64,000 nucleotides of DNA, from NCBI RefSeq assembly GCF_001610835.1, contig NZ_CP011270.1, positions 4,730,001 through 4,794,000 of the forward strand, written 5' to 3'. Made by a program: the position numbers and the translations under genes. Under the pieces are notes generated by a model. It had not been told where the DNA came from and made no database searches. It saw nothing but the letters and a program-made list of their open reading frames with translations. Below are positions 9,269 through 17,729 of the stretch, piece after piece. Each line of letters opens with the position of its first letter. Positions within the stretch are counted from its first letter, which is position 1. This DNA is from Planctomyces sp. SH-PL14 (GTDB lineage Bacteria; Planctomycetota; Planctomycetia; Planctomycetales; Planctomycetaceae).

Positions 9269-12200
9269 CTACGGCTTGGCGGTGGTCGGGACCGGCGTGA
9301 GTTGCAGCGACTCCAGGTCCATCAGGTGCCCGTCGAATCGCTGGTCCGCCATGATCCGCACTTCGGACCGGCCCGCCGGAAGCCGCAACGTCCCGAGGGG
9401 CGCCCGCTGATAACGGTCCCAGGCCCCGGTCGCGGTCGTCCGGGCGATGATCCGCTCGCCGCCGCATTCGATCCGGAACTCCTTGCCCGCCTCATTGTCG
9501 GGGCAGGCGAACCGCAGCACGACCTCGTACCCGCGGGAGCTCGGGAGATCGACGGTCCAGATCGCCATGTCGTCGCCGCTCCCCCAGTAGCCGAGGTTCT
9601 GGAACGGCGTCTCGAAGACAAGCGTCGTCCCGTAGACGGCGGCGGACTTCGCGGTCAGGCGGAGGATTCCCTTCTCATCCGGCGTGACGACCCCCGGCGT
9701 GTTGCCGGCGAAGCTCTTGGGAGCCTGGGCCGGAAGCTGCGAGCGGAGGAACGCCAGCAGGTCCCGCATCTGGTCGACCGTGACGTCCTTTTCGAGCCCT
9801 TCCGGCATGACCGAACGGCCGCTGGAGGTCAGCGATTCGAGCTCCGTCCGGAGGATCGCGACCGGCTTGCCGTCCGATCCCTGGAGCGTCACCGACGTGG
9901 CCGATTCCGAAGTCAGGAGGCCGGTATGCGTGAGCCCGGCGTCGGTGATGGCGATGTACGAGAGATATCGGGCTTCGACCGCGCGATTGGGGTCGAGGAT
10001 GTTTTCGAGGAGGTACTCCGGCCGCTTCCCCGAGAGCGAGGCGAGGCTCGGACCGAGGTCGCGGCCGATGTCTCCCAACCGGTGGCAGGCGGCGCAGACC
10101 CGGACGAACGTCTCGCGTCCCCGCGAAGCCTCTCCCGGTGTCTCTACCGCCGCAGCGTAAGTGGCGATGACCTTTCCCCGATCCGCGGAGGCCCGGGAGG
10201 CAAAGAGGGACTCGCTCCGCCGCCGAAGGGTGTCGTCCTTGAGCGAGAGAAGCCGCTGCCGCGCCGCCGCGTCGACTTCGACGGGACGGACAGCCTCGCT
10301 CTCCAGGGCGCCCAGGAGCGGCGAGATCCACTCCTGTCGGGAGAGGAGCAGGTTCAGAAGGTGCGCCCGCAGATCGGGCGAGGCCGACTTCCAGGCGGCC
10401 AGGAACCGGACCGGCACCGCGGAGTCCCCCGTCCGGGCGAGGGCCGAGGCGGCAGACCGCTGCATCTCCAGTTCCGTCCGGGGACTGAGGAGCGACTCGA
10501 AGAGCTCGACATCGGCTTCCCGCGCCGCGGCGGTTCGGCCGAGGACTTCGATCGCGGCCTGCCGCGCGGCGAGGTCGCCCGCGGCGTCGCGAACGGCCTC
10601 GGTCGCCCGGCGGCTCAAGTCCTCCAGGCGGCGAGCGAGTTCAGGGGACTCCCGGCGGACTGCCTCGCCAAGCTTGGCCGCCCGCTCCAGCGTCGCGAAG
10701 ACGACCGCCGCCTGCCGGAAAGTAGACGCCGGATCGTGCTCTTCCTGAGCCGAGAGAACGTTGCCCAGGACACGGCCGAGCAGGGAGCTATCGCCGGCGG
10801 CCCCCGCCATCCGGATCAGGTCCCCCAGGAACGCGTCGGACTCGTGGTCCGCTGAGACAGCCCCGAGATACGCCGTCACGACCCGTTCCAGATTGTCGCG
10901 CGAGACCGAGCTGAGGACCGCCGACAGAATCTCCGGCCGACCACCAGACGCGGCGGCGAGGGCCCCGAGGGCGTCACCGGCGCGGAGATCGTGCCACTCG
11001 CCGAGCGAGAACGCTCCTTGCAGCGCACAGCCCGGCGTCTTGAGCAGCCGGACGATCGCTTCTCCCAGTCTCGGCTCGGTCGCGAGATGCGGCTCGGAGA
11101 GACGCGCGAGATGACAGAGGACCTGCGGATCGGTCTCGGCAGCGAGTCGTTCCAGAAGCCACGCCGGAGTGAGGGACTTCACGCCGTCGAGAACACACAG
11201 CGCCTGGCAACGGACGGCGGCGTCGCCTGCCGTCCGGCTCAGGGCCTCCAGAGCCTTTGCCGCAGAGGCGTCGGCCCGCCAGACCAGTTCCTGATGAACG
11301 AGATCGCGGACGGTTCCATTCGATGAGTCGAGCGCGGCGACGAGGTCCGCCGCCGAACGGTCACGGATCGCGAGCGGCCGGGACGGGGGAGCGCCAACGC
11401 GGGTCACGCGGTAGATTCGGCCCCGGTCGTGTCCTTCGCGCAGGTCGAGCGTCTTCTGCGTCTCGGCGGGGATCCACTCCGGATGCTCGATCACCGCCCG
11501 ATACATGTCGGCGACCCACAGCGCCCCGTCCGGTCCCGTGCGGGCCATGACCGGGCGGAAGGCGTTGTCGACGGACGACAGGAACTCGGACGCCTCGTCA
11601 CCGGGGCCGCGGCCGGCGTCGAGGAGGAACGGCGATTCGGAGTCGGGTGTGAGCCGCCAGCGGCTGACGAGGTTATGGACCGGCTCGCAGATGAAGAGCG
11701 ATGTCTCCTCCGGGCTGAGGGCGGGGTCGCGGCCGATGCCGATGCCGCAGGCCGAGGTGAACCGGTTGGCGGTGTGGAGGTCGTTGAAGCGGGCGATGGT
11801 GCGGCTTGTCGGATAGACCCGGGCTGCGGGCTCGATGAGCTGCCGGACGATCGAGCCCGCCGCGACCGCCGGGTTGCGGCGGAGGTAGTGATCGGGGAGC
11901 ACAACCTGCCGCGCGGCGATCGTGTTGTTTCCCCCGAACCAGTGGTCCCAGTCGTCGCGGCACTTGCTGAACTGCGACTGCCCCGAGGTCAGCTCCAGCT
12001 CGCCGGTGTCGGGACGGAACCGGAAGTCGCGGCCCCGCAGGTCGAACTCCTGCCCGGTCAGGACGGAGCGGATCGTTCCGCCGCTGTCGCCGTTGGCGCA
12101 GTGGACCCAGTTGTCGAGTCCCCACACGAGTCCGTTGAACCGGTGCTGCTGGTTCCCGGGGGTGAACCCGGTGACGAGCGTCTTTTGAACGTCCGCCTTC

Positions 12201-14383
12201 CCGTCTCCATCGGTGTCCTCGGCGTAGATCAGGTCCGGCGCCGCGGTGACGAGCACTCCCTTCCGCCACGGCAGGACACCGGTCGGGAAGGGGAGATTTT
12301 CGAGGAAGAGGCTCGCCTCCTCGTAGCGGCCATCGCGGTCGCGATCGATCAACAGTCGGACGCAGCCCCCCGGCTTCCCCTGGCCGTCGAGGCCGTTCGG
12401 GTAGTCCCCCATCTCGACGACCCACAGGGCGCCATCCGTCCCCCAGGCGAACGAGACCGGGTCCTCGACGAGCGGTTCCGCCGCCGCGAGCTCGACTCGG
12501 TATCCCGAAGCGACCCGCAGCAGCGGCAGCGACTGCTCGGGGGTCGTCTGGCTGAGGTTGGCGAAGGTCAGCAGCACATTGAAGGTCCGCGTCTCGACGA
12601 GGGCGGTCTTTGTATCGGTGGTCTCGTTCTGCCAGTAGCAGGTCCGCCCGCGCGTGAACCACCCGTTGTTCTGCCCCTTCACGGCGATCGGCGGAACGGC
12701 CGGTCGATCGGCGTCCTGCGGCGTCGGGCGGACTTTCCAGCCGGCTTCCATCGAGCCGAAGAGCGCGATGAGCGACACGGTGTCATTGGCTACCAGCAGA
12801 TCGAGCGACCCGTTGGCGTCGAGGTCGATCAGCCGGGCACCGGTGTCTTGGCCCGCCTCGGTGCTGAGTCGGGCGTCCGCGGGGATCGACCACGGCATCG
12901 CCTTCCAGCTTGCCGCGGCTTCGTCCCAGCGGCAGATCGTCTTCCCGCCATCGAGGAGCAGCTCGTCGACGCCGTTGCCGTCGAGGTCGTGGAACAGGGT
13001 TCGGGTCTTCGCCGTCAGTTCGGTGGGAAACGCTCCCTCAGCGATCGCCCAAGCTCCGTTCCGGAGTTCCCAGGCGCGGGCTCCGTCGTCGGTCATGGCG
13101 AGCAGGTAGGGAACGCCGGGATGGATCGTTCCAAGCTTTGCGGCCGCTTCCTTCCCGCCGGCGATCCGGACCGGGAGAGGAGTCTCCTGCCAGCTCTTCG
13201 TCCCGGGGTTCCAGAGCCGGGTCACCTGGAGAGACTCGTTGCCGACCGCGACGTCGAGATGCCCGTCCCCGTTGAGGTCGGCGAGCCGCACACCGTTGTC
13301 GCCTCCCCCTTTCGGCTCGCGGACCGGCTGGCCCTTGAGGAGGTGCGTGTTGAGGCGGTCGACACACTCGCGGAACGAGAGAAACTTCACCCGCTTTCCG
13401 TAGGTTGCCTCGGCGTAGTCGATGAACTGCACGACCTGCTCGCTGGAGATCCAGCCGTGCGGGTGGAACACGAGGTCGAACACCCCCTGCTTGCGGACCG
13501 TGCAGTCGAGAGCCCGTTTCCAGTCCTCGACCGTCACGGGGTTGTTCGGCTTGTGGAGGTGCTGGGCCGACCAGTCGCTGGGGGCGATGCAGGGGAACTG
13601 CCACACGCCTCCCGCCATGACGTAGGGATAGGGATAGTTCTCGATGTAGTTCACGAATCCGCGGTCGCGGGGGATGTATTTCGTGAACCGCCCGCTGCCG
13701 CCGCTCCCTTCGGTCACCCAGGCGGGATCGAGCTCGGGATCGTCGGCCGTATAGACCACGAACACGGAGCTGTCGGCCTGGAGGAAGTTCCCGGCTGGGG
13801 TCGTCCGGCCGAGGATCTCGGCCATCAGCTTCGGGCTGAAGGTGTTGAGCGAATCGCAGCAGGGGGTCCGGAAGGCGACCGGCCGGCTGCCGGGGATCTC
13901 CGAGAGAAGATCGATGCCGCGGTCTACGGTCCCTTTGGCCGCCGCAAAGTTCCCCTTTGCCAGGAGCGGGCAGGGGTGGTCGTAGGTGTGGACTTCGAGG
14001 CTCACTCCTTCCTTGAGCCACGTCTGGAGGTGCGGCTCCTGGGGATCGATGCGGCAGGTCATGATGCTGACCCCCGCCCGGCCGTCGATCTGCTTGAGCC
14101 GGTTCAGGATCGGCCGCAGGTAGGTCTCGTACTTGGGGTGCTCCCGCATGTCGTCGATCGCGAGGACGACCACCGCCTCGACTCCTTCGTCCCCGACCCA
14201 CTGGGGCGTCGTGAGCTTGGGGAACGCGATGTCGGGGTAGTACGGATCGGCGCTCGTCAGGTGATCGAACCGGACCGCTGTCGGTTCCGCTGCGATGGCC
14301 GGAGTGAACCGGAGCAGGGCTGCCACGGACAGGGACAGCAGCGTGAGAGCAGAGCGAAGCGCAGGCGGAACGCGGAGACCCAT
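9269..14383 (-). CDS. 1704-aa secreted mosaic: polysaccharide-deacetylase-like, FG-GAP, PVC dehydrogenase, HEAT, cytochrome c
   Basis: A signal peptide covers about residues 1-32. Residues ~60-330 resemble a NodB-type polysaccharide deacetylase, with metal-ligand candidates D77/D78, H132 and H136. FG-GAP-like repeats follow, with DLNGDGHLDV and DLDGNGVDEL calcium loops. From ~630 comes a PVC-type membrane-bound dehydrogenase beta-propeller of the L-sorbosone-dehydrogenase-like class (WGTDGALWVVEMGDYP). HEAT-like helices follow, then a mono-heme cytochrome c motif CAACH at 1430-1434, and a C-terminal beta-sandwich that may bind carbohydrate. The propeller-HEAT-cytochrome core is common in planctomycetes; the added deacetylase head is less usual. 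A periplasmic role in sugar oxidation linked to glycan processing is inference. Confidence 0.85.
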   Translation of the reverse strand: MGLRVPPALRSALTLLSLSVAALLRFTPAIAAEPTAVRFDHLTSADPYYPDIAFPKLTTPQWVGDEGVEAVVVLAIDDMREHPKYETYLRPILNRLKQIDGRAGVSIMTCRIDPQEPHLQTWLKEGVSLEVHTYDHPCPLLAKGNFAAAKGTVDRGIDLLSEIPGSRPVAFRTPCCDSLNTFSPKLMAEILGRTTPAGNFLQADSSVFVVYTADDPELDPAWVTEGSGGSGRFTKYIPRDRGFVNYIENYPYPYVMAGGVWQFPCIAPSDWSAQHLHKPNNPVTVEDWKRALDCTVRKQGVFDLVFHPHGWISSEQVVQFIDYAEATYGKRVKFLSFRECVDRLNTHLLKGQPVREPKGGGDNGVRLADLNGDGHLDVAVGNESLQVTRLWNPGTKSWQETPLPVRIAGGKEAAAKLGTIHPGVPYLLAMTDDGARAWELRNGAWAIAEGAFPTELTAKTRTLFHDLDGNGVDELLLDGGKTICRWDEAAASWKAMPWSIPADARLSTEAGQDTGARLIDLDANGSLDLLVANDTVSLIALFGSMEAGWKVRPTPQDADRPAVPPIAVKGQNNGWFTRGRTCYWQNETTDTKTALVETRTFNVLLTFANLSQTTPEQSLPLLRVASGYRVELAAAEPLVEDPVSFAWGTDGALWVVEMGDYPNGLDGQGKPGGCVRLLIDRDRDGRYEEASLFLENLPFPTGVLPWRKGVLVTAAPDLIYAEDTDGDGKADVQKTLVTGFTPGNQQHRFNGLVWGLDNWVHCANGDSGGTIRSVLTGQEFDLRGRDFRFRPDTGELELTSGQSQFSKCRDDWDHWFGGNNTIAARQVVLPDHYLRRNPAVAAGSIVRQLIEPAARVYPTSRTIARFNDLHTANRFTSACGIGIGRDPALSPEETSLFICEPVHNLVSRWRLTPDSESPFLLDAGRGPGDEASEFLSSVDNAFRPVMARTGPDGALWVADMYRAVIEHPEWIPAETQKTLDLREGHDRGRIYRVTRVGAPPSRPLAIRDRSAADLVAALDSSNGTVRDLVHQELVWRADASAAKALEALSRTAGDAAVRCQALCVLDGVKSLTPAWLLERLAAETDPQVLCHLARLSEPHLATEPRLGEAIVRLLKTPGCALQGAFSLGEWHDLRAGDALGALAAASGGRPEILSAVLSSVSRDNLERVVTAYLGAVSADHESDAFLGDLIRMAGAAGDSSLLGRVLGNVLSAQEEHDPASTFRQAAVVFATLERAAKLGEAVRRESPELARRLEDLSRRATEAVRDAAGDLAARQAAIEVLGRTAAAREADVELFESLLSPRTELEMQRSAASALARTGDSAVPVRFLAAWKSASPDLRAHLLNLLLSRQEWISPLLGALESEAVRPVEVDAAARQRLLSLKDDTLRRRSESLFASRASADRGKVIATYAAAVETPGEASRGRETFVRVCAACHRLGDIGRDLGPSLASLSGKRPEYLLENILDPNRAVEARYLSYIAITDAGLTHTGLLTSESATSVTLQGSDGKPVAILRTELESLTSSGRSVMPEGLEKDVTVDQMRDLLAFLRSQLPAQAPKSFAGNTPGVVTPDEKGILRLTAKSAAVYGTTLVFETPFQNLGYWGSGDDMAIWTVDLPSSRGYEVVLRFACPDNEAGKEFRIECGGERIIARTTATGAWDRYQRAPLGTLRLPAGRSEVRIMADQRFDGHLMDLESLQLTPVPTTAKP

Positions 14384-14467
14384 GTCGGCGGAACCTCATC
14401 GGGACGAAGCGAACGCCCCGGCATCATAGGTCCGGCGGTTCGATGATGCATCGCGCGCCGGCTCGAA

Positions 14468-14796
14468 CCGCGTCCTCGCCGGCACGGCGCTGCTACCTCA
14501 AACCCAACGTGCCCCGGCAGCCTGGGGTCAAGGGGGTCTCACCCCCTTGCCGCCGGAGGCACTTCCATGAGGAACCGTGGTACACAACGGACGTCCGCTT
14601 TGTGGGAGTGGCGTTGAGGAATCCACCCTCGCTCCACACTCCCAGCGGGTTGGTGAGGGGGCATACGACACGGCGTCCGCGCTTGGACACGGGCTCCTTC
14701 AGACATCTCTCGACGAGAGGGCCTCCGGCGGGCAAAGGGCCAGAAAAACAACACAGGCCCCCTTGCATCCCCCACCAGGGTGCCCCTGGACCCGGT
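14468..14796 (+). repeat. Interspersed element, copy 2
   Basis: This copy lies between the TPR gene, whose stop is 4 bases from the element's right end, and the giant mosaic gene, and runs opposite to both. The left hairpin is CAAGGGGG-tctca-CCCCCTTG, as in copy 1. The right hairpin loop is expanded by an A-rich insertion of roughly ten bases (agaaaaacaacaca). Apart from this element, the gap 14384-14800 holds nothing recognisable. Confidence 0.9.
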
Positions 14797-14800
14797 GAAG

Positions 14801-16177
14801 TTACTCAGAGGAGCCGCTCCGAGACGCCAGCGCGCGCAGTCGGTCATGAGCCCGGCCACAATGCGGATCCCGCGCGATCGCCCTCCCATACGCCTTCTCG
14901 GCCGTCGACCACTCCCTTTGCGACAAGGCAATCTCTCCCCGGTAAAACTCCGGGAGCGGATCCTGCGGCCGACGTCGCGCCGCCTCCTGCAGATGACCCT
15001 CCGCCGCCTCAAAGCTGCCGATCCGATAGGCATCCACCCCCTCCAGCCAGAAGACCTCGCTGCGGTACTCCGCCCGCCGCTCCGCACTCCCCTTGTCCTC
15101 CGACAACTCTGCCAGCCGCGAAGCGACCTCGGACTTCGGCTGCATCTTCTGCGAGGCGGCCAGCCATTCCCGCGCCCGCTGCCGCGAGCCGCCATTCCAC
15201 TCCATCTCCCCCAGGATGTGGCGGGCCAGCGGCGAAATCGCCAGCCGGGGCTCGAACGACGCCACCCAGCGTGAGGCGGTCGACAGATCCTGGGCCAGAT
15301 AGGTCATCTGCAGGCCGTTCGTCAGAAGCACCTCCGTGACTTCGGGCGGATTCGTCTGGAGGACGGTCTCAAAGCGGTTCACTGCCTGCGCTGCCCGTCG
15401 GGCCTCGAGCTCCGCGGAGCACTCGGCGAGCTCGGCCATCAGTCCATACCGGGAGCGGATCAGCTCAAGGTCCTTCCACTCCCGCTGCTGCTCCATCTCA
15501 CCGGTCCCCCGCTCCGCCCGCTCCTCCGCGACCGCCATGCGGAACAGGTCCCCCTGGAGGCGGGCCCCTTCGACCGCGACCGTCTCGAGAAAGATGTCGA
15601 GCGGTTGAGTGCGCCGAAGCTGTTCGATGTGCTTCATCCCCTCGTCGACTCGCCCGGTCCGCAGCAGGACCCGCGCGAGCTCGAACTCCGCCAGCGAAGA
15701 GGGGAGGGCCTTCTCGAACGCGGCGATCGCCTTCTCGGGCTGCTCCGCGCGGAGCCGGCACTTTCCGATCCGCTGCCAGCAGTCCGGATCCCGTCCCGCG
15801 TCCGATCCACTCGCGACCCGTTCGAACTCCGCGATCGCCTCGTCGAGCCGGCCAAGCCGTTCGAGGCATCGGGCGTGCATCCACCGCACCGCCTCGTTCG
15901 TCTCGTCGAGCGCGACCGCCCGGGCCAGGACCACCTCTCCTTCGGGCAGGTAGCCGTAAGCCAGATACGCCTCTCCGAGTTCCCGCCAGGCGGCTGGCCG
16001 GTCGGAGTCGGCTTGCGACTCAAGGTGCCGGATCGCGGCGGCGGTCGCGGGCGGGAGCCGGCGGACATCGACCTGCGGAACGGGGGGCCGGCCGAGACGG
16101 GTCACGACGAGGTAGCCCCCGACGGCCAGTTCCACGACCAGGAGTCCAATCAGCAGGGGGCGGGCGCGGGAACTCAT
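14801..16177 (-). CDS. Membrane-anchored TPR-repeat protein
   Basis: This 458-aa protein has one N-terminal membrane helix (LLIGLLVVELAVGGYLVV, residues ~8-25) followed by tetratricopeptide-like helical repeats. Clear examples are AWRELGEAYLAYGYLPEGEVVLARAV and CWQRIGKCRLRAEQPEKAIAAFEKA. It probably faces the periplasm as a scaffold. The ATG at 16175-16177 overlaps the stop of the upstream FG-GAP gene (ATGA), so the two are translationally coupled. The frame is open further upstream, but that part shadows the FG-GAP gene. The function is unknown beyond protein-protein binding. Confidence 0.85.
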   Translation of the reverse strand: MSSRARPLLIGLLVVELAVGGYLVVTRLGRPPVPQVDVRRLPPATAAAIRHLESQADSDRPAAWRELGEAYLAYGYLPEGEVVLARAVALDETNEAVRWMHARCLERLGRLDEAIAEFERVASGSDAGRDPDCWQRIGKCRLRAEQPEKAIAAFEKALPSSLAEFELARVLLRTGRVDEGMKHIEQLRRTQPLDIFLETVAVEGARLQGDLFRMAVAEERAERGTGEMEQQREWKDLELIRSRYGLMAELAECSAELEARRAAQAVNRFETVLQTNPPEVTEVLLTNGLQMTYLAQDLSTASRWVASFEPRLAISPLARHILGEMEWNGGSRQRAREWLAASQKMQPKSEVASRLAELSEDKGSAERRAEYRSEVFWLEGVDAYRIGSFEAAEGHLQEAARRRPQDPLPEFYRGEIALSQREWSTAEKAYGRAIARDPHCGRAHDRLRALASRSGSSE

Positions 16178-17538
16178 GGCGCGGCCTTTCCGGAAGCGGT
16201 GGTCCAGAGCGTCGCCGGAGGGCTGTTCCGGAACGGCGGGTGGAGGTGCAGCGGTCCGGTCACGACCTCCGCGCGGCCGTCCCCATCGAGGTCCGCACAG
16301 TCGACCGTGACGAGATGCGTCTGGTCGGTCTCGACCTGCCACGGCCGGAAGGTCTGCTTTCCGTCGTTCTCCAGCCACACGAGGCTCGCGTGGCCGGGGC
16401 GGTCCCAGTCGTTGAACATGCTGACGAGGACCACATCCTTGTCACCGTCTCCATCGAGGTCCCCGGCCGATGCCGCGTAGGTCCCCCCCAGGTTCGAGAT
16501 CCGATGGCTCGTGAAGGTCCACGGCGTCGGCTTGGCGCCGACGGCGTTGTTCTCCAGCCAGAAGCAGCCGTGATAGGGCTGGGGGTAACTGTGGGAGTCT
16601 TCCAGGTTGTCTCCGGCCGGGAGCAGGAGATCCACGTCGCCGTCGCCATCGAGGTCCGTCTTCACGAGGCCGGCGCTCCCGAGGTCGTAGTTCAGCGACT
16701 CGAACAGAAGCCGCGGCGTGAACGTTCCTTTGCCATCGTTGTCGAAGCCCCACACCTGCTCCCGGTCCTGCGAGACGACGGCCGCGATATCGAGATCGCC
16801 GTCGCCGTCGAAGTCCGCCACCGGGACATGGATCGCCCCCGCCGCCGGAAAGAGCTGATGCGACGTGAACGCCTGCTGGCCGTCGTTCTCCAGCCACAGG
16901 ATCTCCCCGCGGGCGTAGCCGAAGACCGCCACCGCCAGGTCGATGTCCCCGTCGCCGTCGAAATCCCCCGGCTGGGCGTCCGCGACCCGTCGAACGTCGG
17001 TCAGCAGCTCGACGGGCTCATAGGCCTCCCCCGTGTTCCGGAGCCAGATCAGCTTGCCGACCCGCAGGTCGTCGGGCCAGATGTTCCCGAGGGACGAGAC
17101 TACGAGGTCGAGACGGCCGTCCCGGTCGAGGTCGACGAGCGTGGCATGGGCGGGGGCCGGAATCTCGGTCGCCAGGACGGAGCGGGTCCAGCCGCCGTCG
17201 GCCGTCTGGTCGTAGCTCACGACCTGATTGAAGCGGGCGTCGCACACGATGGCGTCGCGGCGGCCGTCGCCGTTGCGATCGGCCAGTTGGACGTGCGTCG
17301 TCCACGACGGGACGGCCGCCGGGCTCTCCATCTCCCGCGGGGTCCACGGGATCGGCGAGGCGGGGTAGGAGGTTCCGTTCGAGACCGGCTCCGGGAGCGT
17401 TCCCCGCGGGGGAATGCGGTTCCACAGGAGAACCAGCAGAAGCGGAAGGCCGAGGAGGAGCAGCAGCCATCCAAGGCGGCCGCGCTGTGATCCCGGATCG
17501 GAGGCGGAAGGGGTGTCGGGCGAAGGCAAGGAGGGCAC
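16174..17538 (-). CDS. FG-GAP/VCBS repeat protein, membrane-anchored
   Basis: The protein has a membrane helix (GWLLLLLGLPLLLVLLW) followed by six or seven FG-GAP/VCBS blades with calcium-binding loops such as DRNGDGRRD, DLDRDGRLD, DFDGDGDID, DFDGDGDLD and DLDGDGDVD, forming an integrin-alpha-like beta-propeller. The start is uncertain. The frame is open to 17739, but the first ~67 codons look non-coding and would overlap the divergent gene. I use the GTG at 17538, which has no obvious ribosome binding site. It is coupled by ATGA to the TPR gene. Such pairs in planctomycetes are exported, possibly surface, proteins; the ligand is unknown. Confidence 0.8.
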   Translation of the reverse strand: MPSLPSPDTPSASDPGSQRGRLGWLLLLLGLPLLLVLLWNRIPPRGTLPEPVSNGTSYPASPIPWTPREMESPAAVPSWTTHVQLADRNGDGRRDAIVCDARFNQVVSYDQTADGGWTRSVLATEIPAPAHATLVDLDRDGRLDLVVSSLGNIWPDDLRVGKLIWLRNTGEAYEPVELLTDVRRVADAQPGDFDGDGDIDLAVAVFGYARGEILWLENDGQQAFTSHQLFPAAGAIHVPVADFDGDGDLDIAAVVSQDREQVWGFDNDGKGTFTPRLLFESLNYDLGSAGLVKTDLDGDGDVDLLLPAGDNLEDSHSYPQPYHGCFWLENNAVGAKPTPWTFTSHRISNLGGTYAASAGDLDGDGDKDVVLVSMFNDWDRPGHASLVWLENDGKQTFRPWQVETDQTHLVTVDCADLDGDGRAEVVTGPLHLHPPFRNSPPATLWTTASGKAAP

Positions 17539-17729
17539 GGCGGGGAAGTGGGAGACAAGAGGCCCCGCCGCGAAACAGGTGTTCTGCTTGGCGGGGAGGG
17601 CTCGGAAAACGACAGTGGTCGGGAACGAACGATCACTGAGTCCAACCAGTATTGCGCATCCCGGACGTTTCGAACATCCGGCGGGCGGCGGAACGGACGA
17701 AGGATCCGATGACCGTGAGGAGACGCTCC

